From NCBI GenBank assembly GCA_965217265.1, contig CBDCHP010000011.1, forward strand, positions 310,001-374,000: a stretch of 64,000 nt of DNA, written 5' to 3'. The translations under genes were made by a program, and so were the position numbers. The stretch is from JAGRGG01 sp965217265 (lineage in GTDB: Bacteria; Pseudomonadota; Alphaproteobacteria; Geminicoccales; Geminicoccaceae). The notes beneath the pieces are model-generated. The model was not told the origin of the DNA. It was given only the letters and a program-made list of their open reading frames with translations, and made no database searches. Positions 41,434-49,763 of the stretch are shown here, in pieces. The stretch's first letter is position 1, and the number at the start of each line of letters is the position of its first letter.

Positions 41434-42182
41434 CCGTCCACTTCATCGGCGCCGGCCCCGGCGCCCCCGACCTCATCACCGTGCGCGGGCTGAACCTGAT
41501 CCGCCGATGCGGCTACTGCCTCTACGCCGGCTCGCTCGTCCCGCGCGCGGTCGTGGCCGAGGCGCCGGCGAACGCCGTCGTCGTCGACACGGCGCCCTTG
41601 CACCTCGATCAGATCGTGGCGCTATGCGAAGAGGCGCACAGAGAGGGCCAGGACGTCGCCCGCGTCCACTCGGGCGACCCGTCCTTGTACGGCGCCATCA
41701 ACGAGCAGACCCGCCGCCTCACCGCCCTGAACATCCCCTACGACGTGACGCCCGGCGTGCCGGCGTTCGCCGCCGCCGCCGCCGCCCTGAAGCGCGAGTT
41801 CACCGTCCCCGACGTGGCGCAGAGCGTGGTCCTCACCCGCACGGCGATGCGCTCATCCGCGATGCCGAACGGCGAGACGCTGGAAGCCTTCGCCAAGACC
41901 GGCGCCACGCTCGCGATCCACCTCGCCATCACCAACCTCGCCAACGTCGTCCGCGAACTCATCCCGAGCTTAGGCGAGGACTGCCCCTGCGTCGTCGCCT
42001 ACCGCGTCTCCTGGCCCGACGAGGCCTTCTTCCACGGCACGCTCGGCACGATTCGGGCGCAAGTGAAGGCGGCCGGCATCACCCGCACCGCGCTGATCCT
42101 GGTCGGCCGGGCGCTGGAGGCGGAAGGGACGGACAGCCGGCTCTACGCGGCGGATCATCATCACGTCCTGCGGCCGCGGTGA
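41430..42182 (+). CDS. cobM: Precorrin-4 C11-methyltransferase
   Basis: 250 aa, starting at an ATGA overlap with the preceding gene. A SAM-dependent tetrapyrrole methylase with VHFIGAGPGAPDLITVRG at the N-terminus, the signature VARVHSGDPSLYGAI and DVTPGVPAFAAAAA. It methylates C11 (CbiF in the anaerobic route). It is the last gene of the operon, which then meets AT-rich DNA; cobK/cbiJ, cbiD and cobB/cbiA are not in the window. Confidence 0.96.
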   Translation: MTVHFIGAGPGAPDLITVRGLNLIRRCGYCLYAGSLVPRAVVAEAPANAVVVDTAPLHLDQIVALCEEAHREGQDVARVHSGDPSLYGAINEQTRRLTALNIPYDVTPGVPAFAAAAAALKREFTVPDVAQSVVLTRTAMRSSAMPNGETLEAFAKTGATLAIHLAITNLANVVRELIPSLGEDCPCVVAYRVSWPDEAFFHGTLGTIRAQVKAAGITRTALILVGRALEAEGTDSRLYAADHHHVLRPR

Positions 42183-42565
42183 ACAGCTTCGAAATCTGCG
42201 CAGAGATGAGACAGCGCATCAAGCAACTTGGTTATAAGCAGAAAGGTAAATCCGCTATCTATTAAAACTCAACTATAAAATATTGCATAAACTATACCTG
42301 GGATGCAGGTAACTATGAGGCTTAGTAGGGCTACGACAAAAGTAGATCCAAAATTTTGGGTCTACTTTCTTCTCGTCTCCCAAAGCAATATTTACTTCGG
42401 GCACTGTAAACGAATCTGAAAGTTAAACATCACAAGTAGAAACAAAAACGTACATAAATTACTCCAATAGATAATAATGTTTTGCGACAATATTTCTTAT
42501 ATCTTCCGCTTTTTAACTTGATCATCTTCTCAATTTGATATTTCTTCCATTCGAAAAGATTTTTG
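42183..42565. other. AT-rich intergenic DNA without a recognisable gene
   Basis: After the cobM stop, composition switches abruptly from GC-rich to AT-rich. All frames are short and broken. The only clear structure is a terminator-like hairpin at 42338-42368. It is part of the same AT-rich island as the decayed gene that follows. Confidence 0.6.
42338..42368 (+). terminator. Rho-independent terminator-like hairpin
   Basis: AAAGTAGATCC (42338-42348) pairs with GGGTCTACTTT (42358-42368), 11 bp with one G-U pair and a loop of AAAATTTT. The distal arm ends in TTT and CTTCT. It could end transcription of the cobalamin operon, 156 nt after cobM. Confidence 0.5.
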
Positions 42566-42904
42566 TTATTTGCAAATGAGCCGGTGAATAGTTACCGAAA
42601 GCCAATTTGTATATTCGGCATATCCACACTCCATGTACGAACCGTTTTCAGATCTACCTTGTAAATAAATTTTTAATCCTGTTATCTTTTCTAAAGACGA
42701 TCTTCAGTACATAAAATCGTTCTAGCTTCATCGACCATTTTATTGTACGTTTGTCATCCACTTAACTTCAATTCTCAAATCGTAATGATAAATATCGCAA
42801 TCGTCAGTTATTCTTCCAATTATTTCTCTAATATTATTTCTAGAAGCGTATAATGGCGGCACTTTGATATCGTATTCGTGATATACATCGTATTTCGTCA
42901 TCAT
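42566..42904 (-). pseudogene. AT-rich decayed small gene
   Basis: ATG 42904, behind AGGATGAG, opens MMTKYDVYHEYDIKVPPLYA... for 57 codons. The apparent continuation lies in shifted frames: YNKMVDEARTILCTEDRL, then EKITGLKIYLQGRSENGSYM and YTNWLSVTIHRLICK to a stop at 42566. Two frameshifts therefore break a protein of about 115 aa. No family was recognised. The strong AT bias matches the islands at 18, 33 and 59 kb. Confidence 0.5.
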
Positions 42905-43006
42905 CTCATCCTATAGTGTGCATCATAGACGTGATTAATTAACTGATATTACCTATATCGTTGATTTTTGGGTCAGACTTAGCGACTTCACCCGCACATG
43001 CCCAGC

Positions 43007-43237
43007 AAAATGTCGTAGGATTTGGCTGTAGCAGTTGCTGGTGATGCTGTGTCTCTGCCACCCTGGACCCCGGAACAAGTCCGGGGTGACAGGATGTGCC
43101 AGTCTAGGTCGTCGTGCGTTATGTTGACCAAAGCAAAACCAATGCATTCCAGTCAACACCATTTGTCACCCCGAACTTGATCCGGGGTCCAGGATAGCCG
43201 GGCTCTTGGTTTTCCAATACTCTCGGCTTCAGCCCCC
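43007..43237. repeat. Two-palindrome repeat element, copy 1
   Basis: Two facing GC-rich palindromic arms, GACCCCGGAACAAGTCCGGGG near 43066 and CACCCCGAACTTGATCCGGGG near 43167, are embedded in a conserved frame: ATTTGGCTGTAGCAG before and TTTTCCAATACTCTCGGCTT after. The same arrangement recurs at 58711-58936. The centre between the arms differs between copies. It lies downstream of the hexuronate operon. Confidence 0.75.
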
Positions 43238-43274
43238 AAGGTTACAACAGAAAAGAAAGCTAATATGTAAGCGT

Positions 43275-44744
43275 TCAGGCCACCGCCGCCGCCGCACCCC
43301 CGCGCAAGAGACGATCGAGCGCCCCCGTCACCGCCGTCTTGAAGGCGGGATCGGCGGGGAGGTCGTCGCCGAACACCTCGCGCAAGGCCAAGAAGCCCTC
43401 GACCAGCGCCGCCGCCTCCCACGGCCGCCGTTCCCCGATCCGGCGCAGCTTGTCGGCGAGGGGGTCGCGCACGTCGATGGGGCGGCCCTGCTCGTCGGTG
43501 CCGAGCGCGTAGCGCATCCAGGCGGCGACGCCGAGCGCGGCGCGCTCGAAGGGGGCGCCGGACGCGCGCCGGTCGCGGATCGTGCCGAGCAGGCGCTGCG
43601 GCAGCTTCTGGCTGCCGTCCATCGCGATCTGCCACGTCCGGTGCTTGAGCGCCGGGTTGCGAAACCGTTCGAGGAGGGCGCGGCGGTAGGCGTCGAGGTC
43701 GACGCCGCCGGGCATGGTCAGCGTCGGCGCCGCCTCGTCCCGCATCAGGCCGTCGATCAGCCGGGCGAGGTTGGCGTCCGCCATCGCCTCGGCGACCGTG
43801 GCATGGCCGGCGAGGTAGCCCAAGTAGGCGAGCGTCGAGTGGGCGCCGTTCAGCATCCGCAGCTTCATGCGCTCGAACGGCTCGACGTCGGCCGTCATCG
43901 TGACGCCCGCCTCTTCGAACGGCGGGCGTCCGGCCGAAAAGGCGTCCTCGACGACCCACTGCGTGAACGGCTCGGTCACGACCGGCCACGCGTCGTCGAG
44001 CCCGAGGGCGTTCGCCGTCGTGGCCCGGTCGTCGTCGGTCGTCGCCGGCACGATGCGATCGACCATCGAGGACGGAAAGGCGACCTCGCCCCCGATCCAC
44101 GCCGCGAGGTCGGGGTCGCGCAGTTCGGCGAAGCCTTGAACGACGCGCCGCAGCGTTTGGCCGTTGGCCGGCAGGTTGTCGCAACTGAGCGCGGTGAACG
44201 GGGGCACGCCGGCGTCCCGGCGCCGGCGCAGCGCCTCGACGAGAAAGCCGATCGCGCCCGCCGGCGCGCCCGGCTTCGCCAGATCGTGCCGCACGTCCGG
44301 GTGGTCTTGGTTGATCTCGCCCGTCGCCGGGTCGTGCAGGTAGCCCTTCTCGGTCACGGTGAGGGTGACGATGCGGGTCTGCGGGTCGGCCATCGCGTCG
44401 AGGAGGGTGCTTGGGTCCTCCGGGGCGACGAGGCCGCCGACGACGGCGCCGACGATCCGCGTCTCGGCCCCCTCGGCCGCCCCCCCGCCGCCCAAGGCGC
44501 GGACGGCGTAGAGCCAGTCCTGCGGTTCGAGCGCGTCGCGCGTCGCGGGCGAGCGCAGGCTGGCGCCGACGATGCCCCAGCCGGGGTGTCGGGCGAGCAG
44601 GTCGTCGACGTAGACGGCTTGGTGGGCGCGGTGGAAGGCGCCGAGGCCGAGGTGGACGATGCCGGGGGTGACGCGGCCGCGATCGTAGGCGGGGGCGCGC
44701 ACGTCGGGCTTGAGGTGCCGTAGGTTGGCGGTGCTCAGGCGCAT
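43275..44744 (-). CDS. uxuB: Mannitol dehydrogenase family protein (UxuB-like fructuronate reductase)
   Basis: 489 aa, the usual length of long-chain polyol dehydrogenases. The Rossmann region IVHLGLGAFHRAHQAVYVDDL and the catalytic MKLRMLNGAHSTLAYLGYLAG (with the lysine-asparagine-histidine set of the family) are present, as is TVTEKGYL. The family includes mannitol 2-dehydrogenase and D-fructuronate (mannonate) reductase. As the operon also contains uxaC and a TRAP importer, reduction of D-fructuronate to D-mannonate with NADH is the likely reaction. It starts 1 nt after the dctM stop. Confidence 0.9.
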   Translation of the reverse strand: MRLSTANLRHLKPDVRAPAYDRGRVTPGIVHLGLGAFHRAHQAVYVDDLLARHPGWGIVGASLRSPATRDALEPQDWLYAVRALGGGGAAEGAETRIVGAVVGGLVAPEDPSTLLDAMADPQTRIVTLTVTEKGYLHDPATGEINQDHPDVRHDLAKPGAPAGAIGFLVEALRRRRDAGVPPFTALSCDNLPANGQTLRRVVQGFAELRDPDLAAWIGGEVAFPSSMVDRIVPATTDDDRATTANALGLDDAWPVVTEPFTQWVVEDAFSAGRPPFEEAGVTMTADVEPFERMKLRMLNGAHSTLAYLGYLAGHATVAEAMADANLARLIDGLMRDEAAPTLTMPGGVDLDAYRRALLERFRNPALKHRTWQIAMDGSQKLPQRLLGTIRDRRASGAPFERAALGVAAWMRYALGTDEQGRPIDVRDPLADKLRRIGERRPWEAAALVEGFLALREVFGDDLPADPAFKTAVTGALDRLLRGGAAAAVA

Positions 44745-44745
44745 G

Positions 44746-46029
44746 TCAGCCGCCGTACCAGTTGGGCAGGGTCATCGAGACGGCCGGAACGTAGGTGACG
44801 AGCATGAGGGCGGCGAAGAGGGCGATGTAGAAGGGCCAGATGGTCTTCAAGGTGGCCTCGATCGGGATCTTGGCGACGGCGCAGCCGACGAAGAGGACCG
44901 AGCCGACCGGTGGCGTGACGAGGCCGATGCCGAGGTTGATCATCAAGACGATGCCGAACTGCACCGGGTCCATGCCAAGTTCCTGGACGATCGGCAAGAA
45001 GATCGGTGTCGTGATGACGATCAAGGGCGACATGTCCATGAAGGTGCCGAGGAACAGCAAGATCAGGTTGATGAGCAGGAGGATGACGTAGGGGTTGTCG
45101 GACAGGGTCTGGAGGGCGGCGAACAGGAGGGCCGGGACTTGATTCAGCGCCAGGAGCCAGCCGAACGCGGAGGCCGTGCCGATGATGAGCAGCACGATCG
45201 CGGTCGTGCGCACCGCCCCCAGCGTCGCCCGCTTGAACGCCGCCCAGTCGAGCGAGCGGTAGAAGAAAAGGGTGACGAGGATGGCGTAGACGACGGCGAT
45301 GGCGCCGGACTCGGTCGCGGTGAAGACGCCCGAGAGCACGCCGCCGATGATGATGACGGCGGTGAGCAGGCCCGGCAGCGAATCGACGAGGGCGCGCAGC
45401 AGAGGCATCCAGCCGTCGAACGCCTCGGACGGGTAGCCGCGCTTGATCGCCACGAGGTAGGCGACCAACATCAAGCATAAGCCCGTGAGGATGCCGGGGA
45501 TGAAGCCGGCGAGGAACAACTCCGCGATCGAGACCGTGCCGCCGGCGGCGATGGCGTAGACGATCATGTTGTGGCTCGGCGGCACGGTGAGCCCGATCGT
45601 CGCCGAGGTGACGGTGACGTTGACCGAGTAGTCGTCGTCGTAGCCCTTGGCGCGCATGACGGGGATCAGCGTCGAGCCGAGCGCCGAGGCGTCGGCCACG
45701 GCCGAGCCCGAGATGCCGCCGAACAGCATCGAGGCCGCGACGTTGACGACGCCCAAGCCGCCGCGCACGTGGCCGACGGCGCGGCTCGCCAAGCGCACGA
45801 GGCGATCGGCGATGCCGCCGTGCTGCATCAGTTCGCCGGCGTAGATGAAGAACGGGATCGCCATCAGCGCGAAGACGTTCATCCCGGCCGCCATGCGCTG
45901 AAAGACGATCAAGGGCGGCAGGCCCTCGTAGAAGACGGTAGCGAACGCCGATAGGCCGAGCGCGAAGGCGACCGGCACGCCGATCAGGAGGAGGAGGAAG
46001 AAGGCGCCGAACAGGATCACCAGCGACAT
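44746..46029 (-). CDS. TRAP transporter large permease (DctM subunit)
   Basis: 427 aa with about 12 hydrophobic helices from the N-terminal LVILFGAFFLLLLIGVPVAF. Typical DctM features include GISGSAVADASALGSTLIPVM and NLILLFLGTFMDMSPLIVIT, ending with NLGIGLVTPPVGSVLFVGCA. It forms the Na+-driven translocation channel. It overlaps the small permease gene by 1 nt and is followed 1 nt later by the uxuB-like gene, so the import system is hexuronate-linked. Confidence 0.96.
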   Translation of the reverse strand: MSLVILFGAFFLLLLIGVPVAFALGLSAFATVFYEGLPPLIVFQRMAAGMNVFALMAIPFFIYAGELMQHGGIADRLVRLASRAVGHVRGGLGVVNVAASMLFGGISGSAVADASALGSTLIPVMRAKGYDDDYSVNVTVTSATIGLTVPPSHNMIVYAIAAGGTVSIAELFLAGFIPGILTGLCLMLVAYLVAIKRGYPSEAFDGWMPLLRALVDSLPGLLTAVIIIGGVLSGVFTATESGAIAVVYAILVTLFFYRSLDWAAFKRATLGAVRTTAIVLLIIGTASAFGWLLALNQVPALLFAALQTLSDNPYVILLLINLILLFLGTFMDMSPLIVITTPIFLPIVQELGMDPVQFGIVLMINLGIGLVTPPVGSVLFVGCAVAKIPIEATLKTIWPFYIALFAALMLVTYVPAVSMTLPNWYGG

Positions 46030-46583
46030 CAGGCGCCCACACCCGGCTCGAAGCCACGCAACCTTGCCAGGCGCTCAGCGCCGAACAGCGCGATCAGGAC
46101 GCCGGCCAAGACGAAGGGGGCGTAGCTCCAGCCGGTCGAGATGCCGAGCGTGGGCAGGACGTGCGTTCGCGTCTGCAAGGCGAGCTGGCCGCCGTAGACT
46201 GCCATGCCGAGCCCGAAGACGACGACCGCGACGAGGCCCAGCGCCTCGATGGCGAGGCGCGGCCTGCCGGTCAGCCGTTCGCGGAAGAAGACGAGGCCGA
46301 TGTGGAAGTCCTCGCGCACGCCGGCGGCGGCGGCGAGCAGGATGTACCAGTTCATCAAGAAGATCGACAGCCGCTCCGACCAGCTCGGCGTGTCGTTGAG
46401 GACGTAGCGGCCGAAGATCTGCCACGCGATGATCGCGGTCATCAGGACGAGCCCGACGGCGGCGAGGCCGAGCGAGAGGGCCGAGACGGCGCCGAGGAGA
46501 CGGGTCAGCGGCCCGGCGCCCTCCGCCGCCGCGGCGACGCGGGGCGGACCGTCGAGATCCGCCCCCGCCCCGTCTCGGATCAT
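46029..46583 (-). CDS. TRAP transporter small permease (DctQ subunit)
   Basis: 184 aa with four transmembrane helices after a charged N-terminus. WQIFGRYVLNDTPSWSERLSI and LLAAAAGVREDFHIGL are the DctQ family signatures. It joins the large permease in the membrane complex. It starts 7 nt after the substrate-binding protein gene and overlaps dctM by 1 nt. Confidence 0.93.
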   Translation of the reverse strand: MIRDGAGADLDGPPRVAAAAEGAGPLTRLLGAVSALSLGLAAVGLVLMTAIIAWQIFGRYVLNDTPSWSERLSIFLMNWYILLAAAAGVREDFHIGLVFFRERLTGRPRLAIEALGLVAVVVFGLGMAVYGGQLALQTRTHVLPTLGISTGWSYAPFVLAGVLIALFGAERLARLRGFEPGVGA

Positions 46584-46590
46584 CGACGGC

Positions 46591-47562
46591 TCACTCCATC
46601 GCCCGGATGCGCTCGACCAGCGACTTCATCGCGTCGGTGTCGACGAAGCGGTCGTAGACCGGTTGCATCGCGTCGATGAAGGGCTGCTTGTCGACGTCCT
46701 CGACCACCTCGTTGCCGGCGGCCGCCACCTTCTCCTTCGCCGCCTCGACCTCGGCGTTCCACTTCTCGCGCATGAAGGGCACGGACTCTTTCGCCGCCTT
46801 GCGGACCAGTTCCTGGTCCTCGGGCGAGAGGCCGTCCCAGGTGGATTTCGCCATCACCAAGACCTCGGGCGAGAGCGAGTGCTGGTCGAGCGAGTAGTGC
46901 TTCGCCACCTCGTAGTGGCCGGTCGATTCATAAGACGGCCAGTTGTTCTCGGCCCCGTCGATGACGCCGTTCTCCAGCGCCTCGTAGACCTGCCCGAACT
47001 CCATCGGCGTGGCGTTGGCGCCGAGCGCCTCGACCATCGCGACGAACAGGTCCGAGTTCTGCACGCGGATCTTGAGGCCCTTCATGTCCTCGGGCGTGTT
47101 GATCGCGCGCTTGGTGTTGTAGAACGAGCGGGCGCCCGAATCGTAGTAGGCGAGGCCGATCAGGCCGTGCGGCTCCATCGCCGCCAGGAGCTCCTCGCCG
47201 ATCTCGCCGTCCATCACCTCGTGCATGTGCTCCTCGGAGCGAAAGATATAGGGCAAGCCGGGGATCGCGGTCTCGGGCACGATGCCGTTCAAGGGGGCGA
47301 GGTTGACGCGGTTGAGGTCGATGGCGCCGGCGATCGTCTGCTCGATCGTGTCCTTCTCCTCGCCGAGCTGCTGGCCCGGAAACATCTGGATCGACATGCG
47401 GCCGTCGGTCCACTCGCTCAGCAACTCGCCCATGTGCTCGACCGCCTCGACGGTCGGGTAGCCGGCGTCGTGCGTGTCGGCGGCGCGAAAGGTCTGCGCC
47501 TGCGCCCCGGACGCCAAGAGCGCCGCGACGGCGAGCGTCGCAGCGAAGGTTGGTTTCATCAT
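46591..47562 (-). CDS. TRAP transporter substrate-binding protein (DctP family)
   Basis: 323 aa from ATG 47562 (AGGGAG 8 nt upstream). A signal peptide ends at about residue 23 (ALLASGAQAQ) and the mature protein is periplasmic. DctP motifs: LSEWTDGRMSIQMFPGQQLG, GARSFYNTKRAINTPEDMKGLKI with the ligand-carboxylate arginine region, and ENGVIDGAENNWPSY. Together with uxaC and a uxuB-like gene it probably binds glucuronate, galacturonate or a related hexuronate. Confidence 0.94.
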   Translation of the reverse strand: MMKPTFAATLAVAALLASGAQAQTFRAADTHDAGYPTVEAVEHMGELLSEWTDGRMSIQMFPGQQLGEEKDTIEQTIAGAIDLNRVNLAPLNGIVPETAIPGLPYIFRSEEHMHEVMDGEIGEELLAAMEPHGLIGLAYYDSGARSFYNTKRAINTPEDMKGLKIRVQNSDLFVAMVEALGANATPMEFGQVYEALENGVIDGAENNWPSYESTGHYEVAKHYSLDQHSLSPEVLVMAKSTWDGLSPEDQELVRKAAKESVPFMREKWNAEVEAAKEKVAAAGNEVVEDVDKQPFIDAMQPVYDRFVDTDAMKSLVERIRAME

Positions 47563-47585
47563 TCGTGCTTCTCCCTGATCGGTCT

Positions 47586-48989
47586 TCACAAGCGGTACGC
47601 CCGCTTGGCGAGGTTGTAGGCCAGATCGCGCGCCACCTCAAAGGCCTCGTCCTCGCCCAGCCTGTACTCGGCGACGAGTTCGGCCAGATAGTTGCAATCG
47701 ACGCGCCGCGCCATGTCGTGCCGGGCGGGAATCGAGCAGAAGGCGCGCGTGTCGTCGTTGAAGCCGACCGTGTTGTAAAAGCCGGCCGTCTCGATCGTGC
47801 GGCGGCGAAAGCGGCGCATCCCCTCGGGGCTGTCGAAGAACCACCAGGGCGGCCCCAAGCGCAGGCACGGGTAGACCCCGGCGAGCGGGGCGAGTTCGCG
47901 CGCGTAGCTGTCTTCGTCCAGGGTGAACAAGATCACGCCAAGGTCAGGCTCGCGGCCGAAGCGGTCGAGGAGCGGCTTCAGGGCGGCGACGTAGTCGGTG
48001 GGCGTCGGAATGTCGGCCCCCTTGTCGCGGCCGAAGCGCTCGAACAAAGTAGGGCTGTGGTTGCGCCAGGAGCCGGGATGGATCTGCAAGACCATGCCGT
48101 CCTCGACGCTCATCGAGGCCATCTCGGTCAGCATCTGGGCGCGAAACAGTTCGGCGTCCGCCGCCGACACCTCGGGCCGCAGCACCCGCGCGAACAGCGC
48201 CTCGGCCTCAAGCTTCGGCAGGTCGGCGGTTCGCGCCGTAGGGTGGCCGTGGTCGGTCGCGGTGGCGCCGAAGCGGCGAAAATAGGCCCGCCGCGCCCGA
48301 TGCGCGGCGAGGTAGCCGGCGTAGGTCGCCGTGTCCTCGCCGGTGATCTCGCCCAGGCGCCGGACGTTGGCGGCGAAGTCGGGGTAATCGGGGTCGAGCG
48401 CGGCGTCGGGCCGGTAGGTGGTGACGACGCGCCCGCCCCAGCCGTCGGCCCGCAGCGTCTGGTGGTGGTCGAGCGGGTCGAGGGCCCCTTCCGTCGTGGC
48501 GATTACCTCGATGTTGAAGCGCTCGAACAGCGCGCGCGGGCGATAGGCGTCCTCTGACAGCCGCTCGGCGATGCGGTCGTAGAAACGATCGGCGCTGTTT
48601 GCGTCCAGCCGCCCGTCGAGGTCGAACAGGGCGGCGAAGGTGTGGTCGAGCCATAAGCGCGACGGCGTGCCGCGAAAGAGATAGTAGTGCGCGGCGAACC
48701 GGCGCCAGATCGTCCGGCCGTCGGTCTCGACGCGGCCGCCGTCGGCGCGCGGCACGCCCAACTCTTCGAGCAGCACGCCTTGCGAGTGGAGCATGCGAAA
48801 CAGGTAGTGGTCCGGCGTCACGATCAGCCGGGCCGGGTCGGGAAAAGGCGCGTTGCCCGCGAACCACGCCGGATCGGTGTGGCCGTGCGGGCTGACGATC
48901 GGCAAGTCGCGCACCTCGGCGTAGAGCCGACGCGCGATGTCGCGCACCGTCGGATCGGGCGAGAACAGCCTGTCCTCGTGCAGCGGCAT
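47586..48989 (-). CDS. uxaC: Glucuronate isomerase (uronate isomerase)
   Basis: 467 aa, normal length. An amidohydrolase-fold isomerase converting D-glucuronate to D-fructuronate and D-galacturonate to D-tagaturonate. Metal/active-site motif SPHGHTDPAWFAG near residue 33, TTEGALDPLDHH, MVLQIHPGSWRNHS, and the C-terminal FCSIPARHDMARRVDCNYLA are characteristic. It is the first gene of the uxaC-dctP-dctQ-dctM-uxuB operon (23-nt gap to dctP). The mannonate dehydratase and KDG kinase needed to finish the route are not in this window. Confidence 0.97.
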   Translation of the reverse strand: MPLHEDRLFSPDPTVRDIARRLYAEVRDLPIVSPHGHTDPAWFAGNAPFPDPARLIVTPDHYLFRMLHSQGVLLEELGVPRADGGRVETDGRTIWRRFAAHYYLFRGTPSRLWLDHTFAALFDLDGRLDANSADRFYDRIAERLSEDAYRPRALFERFNIEVIATTEGALDPLDHHQTLRADGWGGRVVTTYRPDAALDPDYPDFAANVRRLGEITGEDTATYAGYLAAHRARRAYFRRFGATATDHGHPTARTADLPKLEAEALFARVLRPEVSAADAELFRAQMLTEMASMSVEDGMVLQIHPGSWRNHSPTLFERFGRDKGADIPTPTDYVAALKPLLDRFGREPDLGVILFTLDEDSYARELAPLAGVYPCLRLGPPWWFFDSPEGMRRFRRRTIETAGFYNTVGFNDDTRAFCSIPARHDMARRVDCNYLAELVAEYRLGEDEAFEVARDLAYNLAKRAYRL

Positions 48990-49179
48990 GATCGGCGTCC
49001 TTCCCCTTCCCTATCCGCCCCTTTCCTAGCCGGGGCGGCGCCGGCTGTCGATTCCCCGTCGCGAAGACGGGGCCGTCACCGCGCGGGGTGCGACAAAAGC
49101 GTCTTTGCTTCGGATGAAAAGTAAGAAAAGGGTAAGGGCTCAAACAGGTCTCAAGAACGAACGCCCAAGGATCAATCCC

Positions 49180-49368
49180 ATGTGCGCCTCGCTCGCCGTC
49201 CTTGCCCTGCTCCTGCTCACCGGCTGTTTCACCCAACCCTTCCAAGCCGCACCGCACGGGATCAAGACCGGCCTCGGCGAGCCGTCCGAGTGCCTGGCGG
49301 GCGAGATCCTGGAATTCGGGCGCTGCGTGCCGCAAGGTACGGAAGAGGCGTCGGACGGGGTGCGATAA
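49180..49368 (+). CDS. Small lipoprotein, twin 1
   Basis: 62 aa from ATG 49180, with AAGGA 8 nt upstream. Signal peptide with lipobox LLLLTGC, then a short mature chain containing APHGIKTGLGEPSECLAGEI and FGRCVPQGT. The two mature cysteines (in SECL and GRCV) could pair. It closely resembles the next gene, so they are a tandem duplicate. Function unknown. Longer in-frame upstream sequence lacks a signal and was rejected. Confidence 0.72.
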   Translation: MCASLAVLALLLLTGCFTQPFQAAPHGIKTGLGEPSECLAGEILEFGRCVPQGTEEASDGVR

Positions 49369-49444
49369 CGGCGCCCGCGGAACCGCGGCGGCGGATAGGC
49401 GCTTAAGAAGGTGTAAAAAAAGCACCTAAGGATTACACCCACCC

Positions 49445-49615
49445 ATGCGCGCACCGCTCTCCGCCCTCGCCCTGCTCCTGCTCGCCGCCTGCACCAACCA
49501 GTCCGGCCAAGTGGCGCCGCACGGCACCGAGACCGACTACGGCGAGCCGTCCGAGTGCCTGGCGGGCGAGATCCTGGAACTCGGGCGCTGCGTGCCGCAA
49601 GGCACGCAGGATTAA
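49445..49615 (+). CDS. Small lipoprotein, twin 2
   Basis: 56 aa from ATG 49445. Signal peptide with lipobox LLLLAAC, then VAPHGTETDYGEPSECLAGE, ILELGRCVPQGTQD. The block GEPSECLAGEILExGRCVPQGT is nearly identical to the preceding lipoprotein (49180-49368), while the signal peptides differ. The TAA stop is formed where a palindromic repeat begins. Confidence 0.72.
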   Translation: MRAPLSALALLLLAACTNQSGQVAPHGTETDYGEPSECLAGEILELGRCVPQGTQD

Positions 49616-49763
49616 ACGCTTGCGCGTGCGCTGCCGCGCGGGCTTTTTCCTTCTTTTTATGCAACTTTGGCCGGGGCTGGCTCCGATGTTGAGGCCAATC
49701 TCCGACGACAGATAGCAAAAAACAGAAAAAAGAAGCCCGCGCGGCAGCGCACGCGCAGCGTTC
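49614..49763. repeat. Palindromic intergenic repeat, copy 6 (complete, both stops inside)
   Basis: Starts AACGCTTGCGCGTGCGCTGC and ends GCGCACGCGCAGCGTTC. The core is GCAACTTTGGCCGGGGCTGG ... GTTGAGGCCAATCTCCGACG. The left end gives the TAA of the small lipoprotein and the right end (GTTCA) gives the TGA of the minus-strand GST gene, so the two convergent genes share this one element as stop and probable terminator. Confidence 0.88.

Noticed and set aside
43153..44184. 343-codon minus-strand frame overlapping the UxuB-like gene
   Set aside because: Arg-rich shadow frame; the overlapping UxuB-like protein has full family motifs.
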